Shown one piece after another: positions 1-5,309 of a stretch of 5,767 nucleotides of DNA. The DNA is from Gemmatimonadales bacterium (GTDB lineage: Bacteria > Gemmatimonadota > Gemmatimonadetes > Gemmatimonadales > GWC2-71-9): the NCBI GenBank assembly GCA_013813145.1, contig JACCSE010000192.1:1-5767 (forward strand), written 5' to 3'. Every line of letters starts with the position of its first letter. The first letter of the stretch is position 1. The position numbers and the translations under genes are program-made. The notes below the pieces were generated by a model. That model was not told the DNA's origin. It made no database searches and saw only the letters and a list, made by a program, of their open reading frames with translations.

Positions 1-951
1 GGCGTACTGGTGGGGGCCATCGGGCTGCTCTTCCTCGCTCGGATTCCCGAGCCGGTGATGCCGGAGACCGTCCGCCGGCCCTGGGTGGACGTCTTCCGCG
101 CCCCGCTCCAGCATCGCGAGTTCCGCCCGGTGATGATCTTTCTCGCCTGCTGGACATTCGCCGCCAACCTCATCGCTCCCTTCTTCAGCGTTTATCTGTT
201 GCGCCGCTTCGGGCTGCCGATGGCCTGGGTCGTGGGACTGACCGTGCTCTCACAGGCGATGACGGCGCTCGCCTTCCGCTCCTGGGGCGCGGTGGCCGAC
301 CGGTTCGACCTCCGGACGGTGATGCGGGTGTCGGGCGCGCTGTTTCTGCTCACGGTCGCGGCCTGGCCGTTTATCGACCTGCTCACCTCTCGGGGGCTCA
401 TCCTGACGCTGCTCGTCCTGGTGCACGCACTCGCCGGACTCGCCGCCGCCGGCGTCAACCTCGGCACCGGCACCCTGGCGCTCCAGGTGGCGCCCCGCGG
501 CGAGGCTGCCGCGTATCTCGCCACCAACGCCCTCATCTCCGGTGTGGGTTCCGCCCTGGCCCCGCTCCTCGCTGGGATCTCGGCCGACTGGTTGGAGACC
601 CAGCGGTTCACCATCACGGTGCAATGGAGGTCGACCTGGGGCGAGGACGCCGCGATGGCACTGCGCCCGCTCGACTTCCACGGACTCGATTTCCTGTGGG
701 CCGCCTCGGTCGGGATCGGCCTCTACGCCGTTCACCGACTCCTCGCGGTCGCCCGACACGAACCCGGACAGGACCGGGCAGTGGTCAGCGCCGTTCTGCA
801 GGAGATGAGAGCCCATGCGCGGGTTCCACTCCGAGCGCTCTCGAGCGTCCCCGGCGTCCGGGAGGTGATGGGGCTGCCGTTCAGTTTGGTGGCCCGGCTG
901 GTTCCCGAGCGGCGGGCAGTGCGGCGGCCGCGGCGCGGTCAGGCGGGGTGA
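1..951 (+). CDS. MFS transporter, C-terminal half (partial at window start)
   Basis: This is the C-terminal half of a major facilitator superfamily permease of the inner membrane; the frame is open from base 1, so the start lies upstream. Residues are counted from the Val at base 10. The first residues look like the end of TM6. TM7 follows at about 40-64, TM8 at 70-90, TM9 at 105-122, TM10 at 129-150, TM11 at 165-190 and TM12 at 228-247. The loop after TM8 carries GAVADRFDLR (93-102), a match to the MFS motif A (GxxxDRxGRR) repeated in the second half of the fold. A polar stretch of about 35 residues separates TM11 and TM12, and the tail is basic and probably cytoplasmic. The six-helix layout and motif make the family secure. 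The substrate cannot be read from this half; drug or metabolite efflux is only a guess. It ends 287 bases before hemA, and a functional link to heme is not shown. Confidence 0.85.
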   Translation, partial: GVLVGAIGLLFLARIPEPVMPETVRRPWVDVFRAPLQHREFRPVMIFLACWTFAANLIAPFFSVYLLRRFGLPMAWVVGLTVLSQAMTALAFRSWGAVADRFDLRTVMRVSGALFLLTVAAWPFIDLLTSRGLILTLLVLVHALAGLAAAGVNLGTGTLALQVAPRGEAAAYLATNALISGVGSALAPLLAGISADWLETQRFTITVQWRSTWGEDAAMALRPLDFHGLDFLWAASVGIGLYAVHRLLAVARHEPGQDRAVVSAVLQEMRAHARVPLRALSSVPGVREVMGLPFSLVARLVPERRAVRRPRRGQAG

Positions 952-961
952 ACGAGACCTA

Positions 962-989
962 CGTCATCCCCAGCGCAGCAAGGGACCTT
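962..989 (+). repeat. Dispersed intergenic repeat (VIPSAARDL-type)
   Basis: The bases just after the MFS stop (CGTCATCCCCAGCGCAGCAA, then GGGACCTT) match from memory the family of short intergenic repeats with core GTCATCCTGAGCGNAGCGAAGGAC. These occur in many copies in unrelated bacterial genomes and yield spurious translations such as VILSAAKDL. Here the + strand translation is VIPSAARDL. It is followed at 988-1005 by a perfect hairpin, TTCCGG-TGGTAT-CCGGAA. Identification rests on recognising the motif; copy number in this genome was not counted. Confidence 0.55.
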
Positions 990-1005
990 CCGGTGGTATC
1001 CGGAA
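988..1005. other. Small perfect hairpin after the MFS gene
   Basis: The arms TTCCGG (988-993) and CCGGAA (1000-1005) flank a six-base loop. A second short hairpin, CGGGC-TGCG-GCCCG, lies at 1054-1067. Neither is followed directly by a run of T, so they are at best weak terminators for the MFS transcript. The first may instead belong to the adjacent dispersed repeat. Confidence 0.35.
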
Positions 1006-1109
1006 CCGGCGGGCAAGATCCTCGTGGTGAGTTGAGCCGGGTGATTGCGGTCACGGGCTGCGGCCCGCCCGGGTGGCAAGCTGAACTCGTCTCTTTTCAC
1101 GGAGGCCCC

Positions 1110-1172
1110 ATGGATCGGAAGATGGCGAGGAGGGATCGGCGGGCAAGACCCAACTGTAGGACCTGCCCGTAA
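1110..1172 (+). CDS. Possible 20-residue Arg-rich small ORF before hemA
   Basis: An ATG at 1110 is preceded by GGAGG at 1101-1105, four bases away, which is one of the clearest Shine-Dalgarno matches in the window though closely spaced. It opens a 20-codon frame, MDRKMARRDRRARPNCRTCP, ending in TAA at 1170-1172. The peptide has seven Arg and a C-x2-C pair. It ends 66 bases before hemA and upstream of the predicted hemA promoter, so it would not lie on the leaderless hemA transcript. No homologue is recognised and such a short ORF could easily arise by chance in GC-rich DNA. Confidence 0.18.
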   Translation: MDRKMARRDRRARPNCRTCP

Positions 1173-1191
1173 TCCTACGGACCGGGGTCCG
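1156..1191. promoter_or_regulatory. Tandem inverted repeats upstream of hemA promoter (possible operator)
   Basis: Two perfect inverted repeats lie just upstream of the predicted hemA -35 box and overlap by one base. The first is GTAGGA (1156-1161) with TCCTAC (1173-1178). The second is the compact CGGACC-GG-GGTCCG (1178-1191), centred about 54 bases upstream of the hemA start. The position would suit an activator or repressor site, or the two could be hairpins in a read-through transcript from the MFS gene. No known operator consensus is matched. Confidence 0.3.
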
Positions 1192-1203
1192 GAAGTTCCC
1201 CGA

Positions 1204-1232
1204 TTGCTCCGTCCCGGGCGCGAGGGTAGCGT
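1204..1232 (+). promoter_or_regulatory. Predicted hemA promoter, leaderless arrangement
   Basis: TTGCTC (1204-1209) and TAGCGT (1227-1232) are separated by 17 bases. Each matches the sigma-70 consensus at three of six positions; the -10 box has the most important T, A and final T. The -10 box ends six bases before the GTG at 1239, which places the expected transcription start on the G of the start codon. There is no Shine-Dalgarno sequence before that GTG, which fits a leaderless message. Confidence 0.5.
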
Positions 1233-1238
1233 ACTGAC

Positions 1239-2441
1239 GTGCCGCTCGAGCTGCCATTGCATGTCGTTGGCGTAAGCCATCATACGGCCGGGGTGAGGGT
1301 GAGGGAGCACCTGGTCCTCACTCCGGACGACGCGGCCGCGTGGCTGCAACGGCAACGTCTGGCCGGCCGCTCCGCCGCAATTCTCTCCACCTGCAATCGC
1401 TTCGAAATCTACTGGTCGGGCGGCGACGACCTCGAGCCCTGGTTCCGCGAGTTCGCTGGGGCCAGAGGGATCGACCTCGGCACCGTACTCACCCGGCTCG
1501 ACGGGGCTGCCGCCGCTCGCCATCTCTTCAGCGTGGCCGCCGGACTCGATTCCCAGATTCTTGGCGAAACTGAAATCCTGGGCCAGGTCCGCCGGGCCCA
1601 TCAGACCGCGCACACGGCCGGAACCAGTACCCGCCAGCTCGACGCCTCCTTCTGCGCTGCCATCGCGGCGGGCCGCCGAGTGCGGCGGGAAACTGCCCTC
1701 GGCAAGCATCCGGCCTCGGTGAGCTCGGCCGCGGTCGAGGTCGCCCTCGACGCCCTTCCCCAGGGTAATTCCGCCACGGCCGTGGTGCTCGGCGCCGGCG
1801 AAGTGGCCGATGGTGTGATGCGGGCGCTGGTCGAGCGCGGAGTGACCCGGGTGACGCTGGTGAACCGTCGGGCGGAGCGCGCGTCGGCTCTGGCGTCCAA
1901 GTGGATGGTGAGGACCGGCGCCTGGGAGGACTTCCGGGCGCTCGTCGCCTGCGCCGATCTCCTGTTCGTCACTACCGGCGCCAAGCATCATATCGTTCGG
2001 GCCACCGACCTGGCGGATACCACGGCAGCGCGTGCCTCCGAGCTGGTGGTGCTCGATCTCGCGGTGCCGCGAAACGTCGAGCCCTCCGCCAGAAAGCTCC
2101 CGGGTGTCCGCCTCTTCAACCTGGACGACCTCCAGCAGCTCCGCTGCCCCGCGGCGGGACAGCCGTCGATCGCTGTGGCCGAGGCCGAGCGGATTCTGGC
2201 TGAGGAGCTGGCCCGGCTGGAGGAAAGCCTTCGCGCGCGGGCGGCGGCTCCGCAACTGGCGGAGCTTCACCGGCTCGGCTCTGAGCTCGCCCGGGAAGAG
2301 GCCGATCGAGCCCTCGCCAGCCTCGACCGGCTTTCCGACCTCGAGCGCCAGGTCGTTCGCGAGATGGCCGAACGGCTCGTGCGGCGAGTGCTTTATCCGG
2401 TGAGCCGGAATCTCCGGGTGGACGACGAGCGAACCGCCTAG
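1239..2441 (+). CDS. hemA: Glutamyl-tRNA reductase
   Basis: HemA reduces Glu-tRNA(Glu) with NADPH to glutamate-1-semialdehyde, the first committed step of the C5 route to heme. In the 400-residue product, GVSHHTAGVRVRE (11-23) matches the family's GLSHKTAPVEVRE. The nucleophilic cysteine is C52 in STCNRFEIY. HLFSVAAGLDSQILGETEILGQVRRA (95-120) is the conserved catalytic-domain signature. The NADPH-binding Rossmann fold begins with AVVLGAGEVA (181-190), where GAGEMG is more usual. DLAVPRNVEP (273-282) and LFNLDDL (292-298) are family blocks. The long helical dimerisation region runs from about 313 to 395. Length is close to the usual 400-430. GTG at 1239 is chosen because conserved sequence starts by residue 8, no better in-frame start exists and a promoter abuts it. 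No other hem gene follows; the stop overlaps that of the convergent DoxX gene. Confidence 0.97.
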   Translation: MPLELPLHVVGVSHHTAGVRVREHLVLTPDDAAAWLQRQRLAGRSAAILSTCNRFEIYWSGGDDLEPWFREFAGARGIDLGTVLTRLDGAAAARHLFSVAAGLDSQILGETEILGQVRRAHQTAHTAGTSTRQLDASFCAAIAAGRRVRRETALGKHPASVSSAAVEVALDALPQGNSATAVVLGAGEVADGVMRALVERGVTRVTLVNRRAERASALASKWMVRTGAWEDFRALVACADLLFVTTGAKHHIVRATDLADTTAARASELVVLDLAVPRNVEPSARKLPGVRLFNLDDLQQLRCPAAGQPSIAVAEAERILAEELARLEESLRARAAAPQLAELHRLGSELAREEADRALASLDRLSDLERQVVREMAERLVRRVLYPVSRNLRVDDERTA

Positions 2442-2842
2442 AGACCATCGGCCGGCGCTTCGCGGTCCCACCGCACCCAGCGCCACTCATATGCAATCCA
2501 TGTCAGGCCGGCCGCGTAGATGGTGACCCACCCAACCTCCGCCCATCGTTGACCATGAGCCAGGCTCCCTCCCGCTCCGGCCATCATGACGCAGAGCACG
2601 AAGGCGCCGTACGGAGCCAGCCAGGGGACGATCAGCGTGGCGCCGCCTATGATCTCGACTCCGCCGATGAGAACGCCACACCAGGGCGGATAGCCCCGCT
2701 GAGCGAAGGCCTGGGCCCAGGATCCGTCTCCATCGAGCTTACTCGACCCCGCTCGCACGTACATGTTGGCCAGGTACAGTCCCAGCAGCCAGGCCGCGGC
2801 CATCCGCGCGGAATGTCGGGCCGGGAGCATGCGCGCCGTCAT
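2438..2842 (-). CDS. DoxX-like integral membrane protein
   Basis: This 134-residue protein has four predicted membrane helices, at about 14-30, 54-73, 77-95 and 103-118, which is the DoxX/DoxD-like fold and size. Family hallmarks are the R-x-G-x-x-K pattern after the first helix (R30 to K35), the RGYPPW turn before helix 2, and the G-x-x-E-x-x-G-G motif at 60-67. DoxX-type proteins are small inner-membrane proteins, some tied to thiosulfate:quinone oxidation or to redox and oxidative-stress complexes; most are uncharacterised, and the precise role here is unknown. Its ATG overlaps the stop of the upstream DUF4440-like gene as ATGA, so the two are probably translationally coupled. Its TAG overlaps the TAG of hemA on the other strand within the palindrome CTAG at 2438-2441. 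Confidence 0.85.
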   Translation of the reverse strand: MTARMLPARHSARMAAAWLLGLYLANMYVRAGSSKLDGDGSWAQAFAQRGYPPWCGVLIGGVEIIGGATLIVPWLAPYGAFVLCVMMAGAGGSLAHGQRWAEVGWVTIYAAGLTWIAYEWRWVRWDREAPADGL

Positions 2843-3300
2843 TCACGCGAGACGGTTTGCGGCGTCGCGGTCACCTGCGCCGAGATCACCTGCCAACGGG
2901 ATTCCAGCCAGGCGTAGGTATCGATGTAGCGCGACACCCCGGTGCTGCCGTCGCTGAGCTGCCAGATCGCGTCGGCGTCGACCTGGGCTATCGCGCCGAA
3001 CACGCGCAGCGTCACATTGCGGCAGTCGAGGGACCGATAGCTCTTCGGCTCGTTCTTCAGCATGGCCAGGAACTCGGGCTTCCCCATCCTCCGCCCATTG
3101 CCCAGGACGATGACCGCCTCCCCGGCCAGGTGCTCCTCGAACCAGCGCGCATCGTTGGTGCGCACCGCAGCGATGTACTGCTGATTCAGCATCTGAACGA
3201 CCGACGCGGGTTCGTCGGCCTCGGGCGGCTGGCGATTCCGGTCGCCGGCGCTACGGGTCCTGAGGAAGAGAGGCGTAATCCGCATGAGCGTCGTCCTCAC
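2839..3300 (-). CDS. DUF4440 / SnoaL-like (NTF2-fold) protein
   Basis: Residues about 32-147 fit the small alpha+beta cone fold of NTF2-like proteins of the DUF4440/SnoaL_3 type. There is an N-terminal helix (SVVQMLNQQYIAAVRTNDARWFEEHL), a strand with LGNGRRMGKPEFLAML, the strand VTLRVFGAIAQVDADAIWQL, and the closing pair SRYIDTYAWLESRWQVISAQVT. Members are ligand-binding or isomerase-like proteins, or have no known activity; no catalytic residues can be assigned. The longest frame starts at GTG 3300 (153 residues). ATG at 3285 (148 residues) is the better start, because GTGAGGA just upstream offers a GAGGA Shine-Dalgarno with suitable spacing. Residues before about 30 are basic and unconserved in appearance, and there is no convincing signal peptide. 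It leads a two-gene unit with the DoxX gene. No strong promoter is evident; TAGGCT at 3314-3319 on this strand is a weak -10 candidate. Confidence 0.75.
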   Translation of the reverse strand: MRTTLMRITPLFLRTRSAGDRNRQPPEADEPASVVQMLNQQYIAAVRTNDARWFEEHLAGEAVIVLGNGRRMGKPEFLAMLKNEPKSYRSLDCRNVTLRVFGAIAQVDADAIWQLSDGSTGVSRYIDTYAWLESRWQVISAQVTATPQTVSRE

Positions 3301-3334
3301 TGGAGGGTCGCCTAGCCTAGCACCCGCGCGGCGG

Positions 3335-3362
3335 TTGCGCCTGCCGGATTCGGACCTGTAAT
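3335..3362 (+). promoter_or_regulatory. Candidate promoter for the coiled-coil membrane protein gene
   Basis: TTGCGC (3335-3340) and TGTAAT (3357-3362) are spaced by 16 bases on the + strand. The -10 box matches five of six consensus positions and the -35 box three. It lies in the 167-base gap between the divergent DUF4440-like gene and the small membrane-protein gene, giving a leader of roughly 100 bases or more for the latter. Such a match is suggestive but not rare. Confidence 0.35.
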
Positions 3363-3467
3363 CGCTGGTTGGTGGACGGGTCGACGTGAGGTCCGTGTGG
3401 TGCTTTCAGCCTATGGCAGGCATGCGCATGATGCGGCAGGCCCTCTGCGGGCTGGGTCTGTGGCTGC

Positions 3468-3803
3468 ATGGGGGAGTTGCGCCGTCAGAGGGGGATGCCC
3501 AAACGGCCTTCGATCTGCCGCGACGCGACCCGGGCACGACTTGTCGAAGCGGTGCGGATCACGTTGATCGCGACGGCCGGCCTGGTCTTCGCGCGGATGG
3601 GACTGGCCCTGGCTCGTCGGATCGAGCGCCGCCCCTCGCTCGATCCGGGCTTGAACCCGGCGGCTGAAGATCGGCTACGAGTCCTGGAGGAGGAATCTCT
3701 GCTGGCGCGCCAGGAACTGGCCGAGCTGCACGAGCGCCAGGATTTCACCGAGCGTTTGCTCCAGTCGAGGGCAGCTCCCCCACGGTTTGCGCCTTCGGGA
3801 TAG
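3468..3803 (+). CDS. Small single-helix membrane protein with C-terminal coiled coil
   Basis: The 111-residue product has an Arg-rich N-terminus, one membrane helix at about 30-48 (RITLIATAGLVFARMGLAL), a short Pro-rich linker, and a charged amphipathic segment at 66-99. That segment keeps a 3-4 heptad spacing at L70, L73, S77, A80, L84, L87, Q91, T94 and L98, so it should form a coiled coil. This layout is like that of PspB, but no clear sequence match supports that name, and it is left as hypothetical. ATG at 3468 has no Shine-Dalgarno; the in-frame ATG at 3495 follows AGAGGGGG directly and would give 102 residues with the same domains. The gene stands alone between a divergent and a convergent neighbour. 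It is probably real because the amphipathic and hydrophobic patterns are coherent, but its function is unknown. Confidence 0.55.
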   Translation: MGELRRQRGMPKRPSICRDATRARLVEAVRITLIATAGLVFARMGLALARRIERRPSLDPGLNPAAEDRLRVLEEESLLARQELAELHERQDFTERLLQSRAAPPRFAPSG

Positions 3804-3820
3804 CCCGGAAAAGCGAGTCG

Positions 3821-4000
3821 TCACCCCGCGCTGACGATCGCGGCCGCCTCCTGGTCGGCCTCGCGACCGGCTGTGGCCCCGATCAGAGTCCAAGAGTGCC
3901 CCCGACAGCGCCCCGCGTCTCCGCGGATTTCGATGACCAGGTCGCGGCTGGGTGGGATGCCTGGGTGGGGACACCCAGAGCGCCGAAGGCTGAGGGCGGA
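3821..4000 (-). pseudogene. Possible decayed 3' gene fragment without a start codon
   Basis: A minus-strand frame is open from 4000 to a TGA at 3823-3821, with an in-frame TGA just upstream at 4003-4001. Its last 45 residues or so, including SRDLVIEIRGDAG and RGHSWTLIGATAGREADQEA, read like ordinary protein. Codons there show the coding pattern for GC-rich DNA: first position rich in G, mixed second position, and mostly G or C at the third (about 36 of 43). No ATG, GTG or TTG start lies in the frame. The hairpin cluster sits where the upstream part should be. I do not recognise the family. It could be the remnant of a gene cut by insertion or deletion, or chance. Confidence 0.25.
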
Positions 4001-4039
4001 TCACGGTTTGCGCCGTGATCCCTCTCGGGAGGGAGAGGG
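3961..4039. repeat. Cluster of three perfect hairpins
   Basis: Three perfect inverted repeats lie within 79 bases. They are CTGGGTG-GGGA-CACCCAG (3961-3978), GGATCACGG-TTTGCG-CCGTGATCC (3998-4021) and CCCTCTC-GGGAGG-GAGAGGG (4020-4039). The last two share two bases and so abut. The third resembles common dispersed repeats of the CCCTCTCCC...GGGAGAGGG kind. The group lies between convergent genes, so one role could be bidirectional transcription termination, but no T-run follows on either strand. A mobile palindromic repeat or a structured RNA are alternatives. Confidence 0.5.
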
Positions 4040-4150
4040 CGCCAAGCGAAATGCACCGTGCGACCAGATGCCGGCGGGATACCACGGTGTCGCTCCGAGA
4101 TCGAAGGAGCTGCAACCTGCACCACGGCCGTCCCTGGAACGTGACCTGGC

Positions 4151-5275
4151 CTAGAGGCGAGCCCCCAAGGCAGGGTCGGGCCGTGTCGAGCGCGGCTCCG
4201 GCGCTGACCCCGAAATCGGATTGAGGATGTTACGACACTGCGGATTAGCGCAGCCGGGGCAACGGAGGAGGTACTGGGTTCCGTAGACCTCGCCCGACCG
4301 CAGGTGCCGGTGTACCAGATCGGCCAGCGCGTCCAGGAAGCGGGGACGCTCGTTGAGCGCCGGCGCTCGGCGGAACTGGGTGATCCCCACCCGGTGCGCT
4401 ACCTCGCCGTATTCCCGATCCAGCTCCGACAAGGTCTCGATGTGGTCGCTGGTGAAGGCGATGGGTACGACCAGGACCCGCTTCTCCCCCCTCGCGCCGA
4501 GCCGGCGGATCACCCGCTCCGTGCTCGGCCCCAGCCAGCGCACCGGCCCCACGTCAGACTGATAGGCCAGAATGTAGGGATTGGGCGCGCTCAGGCGTTC
4601 TACCACGCGTTGCACGCTGGCGCCGATTTCCTGCGGGTAGGGGTCGCCCCTGTCGATGACGTCGAGCGGCAGGGAATGCGCGCTGAAGAGCAGGACGACC
4701 CGGCCTCGATCCGCCGGCTGGAACTGGGCCAACCCGTCCCGCACGGTGTCGGTCATCGCCTCGATGAATCCGTCGTCTGTAGCCCAGCGGTCGATGATGC
4801 TCCATTCGAACGCGTCCTTCAGTCCGGTTCGCGAGGCGGCGCGCCAGAGCTCGTTGAGGCTCGAGCCGGTGGTGCTGCAGGAGAATTGAGGGTACTGGGT
4901 GAATGCCACCGCCCGGCGAACCCCGTCAGCCTGCATCGCCCGGAGCGCGTCCTCGCTCTTGGGCCGGACGTAGCGAAAGGCGACGTAGAACTGGTGCGGA
5001 GCGGTCTCGGGCGAGAGGCGGTCGAGGCGTTCCACCATCCCGCGACCCTGGGCTTCGGTGTAGCGTAGGATCGGTGAGCCACCGCCGATGCCGGCGTACA
5101 GCGCTTTCACTCTGGGCGTGCGGCGCCGCGCGATGTACGGCCCGAGCCAGCGCTGGAATGGCAGTTGGATGATCTCGCGATCGGCGAACAGCTCGAGCAG
5201 AAATGGCCCGACCTGGTCGAGGTCGGCGGGGCCGCCGAGGTTCATCATCACGATGCCGGTCTTGATGTTGCTCAT
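4151..5275 (-). CDS. hemH: Ferrochelatase, predicted [2Fe-2S] type
   Basis: HemH inserts ferrous iron into protoporphyrin IX to give protoheme, the last step of the protoporphyrin-dependent pathway, at the membrane or in the cytosol. The 374-residue product starts with the family N-terminus MSNIKTGIVMMNLGGP. It carries TQYPQFSCSTTGSSLNEL (126-143), the catalytic-histidine signature FSAHSLP with H200, the conserved YQSDVGPVRWLGPST (238-252), and PIAFTSDHIETLSELD (271-286), in which H278 and E280 match conserved active-site residues. The C-terminus has CPGCANPQC (C339, C342, C347), the same spacing as the CPLCVNPVC cluster ligands of human ferrochelatase. C133 sits where the fourth ligand (human C196) lies, so a [2Fe-2S] cluster is predicted. 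ATG 5275 is chosen from the family N-terminus and the adjacent -10 box; an in-frame ATG at 5350 would add 25 residues. Confidence 0.97.
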   Translation of the reverse strand: MSNIKTGIVMMNLGGPADLDQVGPFLLELFADREIIQLPFQRWLGPYIARRRTPRVKALYAGIGGGSPILRYTEAQGRGMVERLDRLSPETAPHQFYVAFRYVRPKSEDALRAMQADGVRRAVAFTQYPQFSCSTTGSSLNELWRAASRTGLKDAFEWSIIDRWATDDGFIEAMTDTVRDGLAQFQPADRGRVVLLFSAHSLPLDVIDRGDPYPQEIGASVQRVVERLSAPNPYILAYQSDVGPVRWLGPSTERVIRRLGARGEKRVLVVPIAFTSDHIETLSELDREYGEVAHRVGITQFRRAPALNERPRFLDALADLVHRHLRSGEVYGTQYLLRCPGCANPQCRNILNPISGSAPEPRSTRPDPALGARL

Positions 5276-5281
5276 GGGGTC

Positions 5282-5309
5282 AATATAAGTCGGAGGGATG
5301 GAGGGGCAG
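5282..5309 (-). promoter_or_regulatory. Predicted hemH promoter, leaderless arrangement
   Basis: On the minus strand TATATT (5287-5282) matches the sigma-70 -10 consensus at five of six positions. It ends six bases before the ATG at 5275, which puts the expected transcription start on the A of that ATG. It is the most AT-rich spot in this neighbourhood. A -35 box is weak: CTGCCC (5309-5304), 16 bases upstream, matches at three positions. No Shine-Dalgarno lies before the ATG. The same -10 to start spacing is seen at hemA. Confidence 0.5.

Larger units (their letters stand above)
3804..4150. other. Gene-free stretch between convergent genes
   Basis: No intact gene is supported in these 347 bases between the small membrane-protein gene (+) and hemH (-). 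Within it are a possible decayed gene end on the minus strand (3821-4000) and a cluster of three perfect hairpins (3961-4039). Several open frames on both strands cross the region, but they are compositionally odd (Arg/Pro-rich) and run through the hairpins, so they are treated as chance. It may include the transcription ends of both flanking genes, although no classical T-tailed terminator is visible. Confidence 0.6.

Noticed and set aside
250..816. Minus-strand frames of 188 and 141 codons within the MFS gene
   Set aside because: They lie opposite a well-supported membrane protein, and their compositions are charged and low in hydrophobic residues.
1068..1110. GGGTGGCA followed by a short leader and ATG, suggesting a T-box riboswitch
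   Set aside because: Only about eight bases of the T-box core match, the ACCGCG part is absent, and no matching antiterminator/terminator pair or Stem I is evident.
939..2486. A 515-codon open frame on the minus strand covering all of hemA
   Set aside because: It is antisense to a certain gene and its translation is Gly/Arg/Pro-rich with no recognisable domain. Long antisense frames are expected from codon bias in GC-rich DNA.
2839..2842. ATGA overlap between the DUF4440-like and DoxX genes as a special feature
   Set aside because: This is an ordinary sign of a translationally coupled operon and is noted with the genes instead.
3386..3667. A + strand frame with a signal-peptide-like start (RMMRQALCGLGLWLHGG)
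   Set aside because: The rest is low-complexity and overlaps the more coherent membrane/coiled-coil frame. Neither its start nor its continuation is supported.
3781..4014. A 13-base direct repeat, CACGGTTTGCGCC, at 3781-3793 and 4002-4014
   Set aside because: One exact 13-mer repeat in almost 6 kb of GC-rich sequence is not far from chance, and the flanks do not match.
3675..4125. Minus-strand frames of 146 and 80 codons and a + strand frame of 93 codons through the gene-free stretch
   Set aside because: They are Arg/Pro-rich, run through the hairpin cluster, and show no domain or consistent codon pattern.
4304..5068. A 254-codon + strand frame inside hemH
   Set aside because: It lies antisense to conserved ferrochelatase sequence and has no protein-like pattern of its own.
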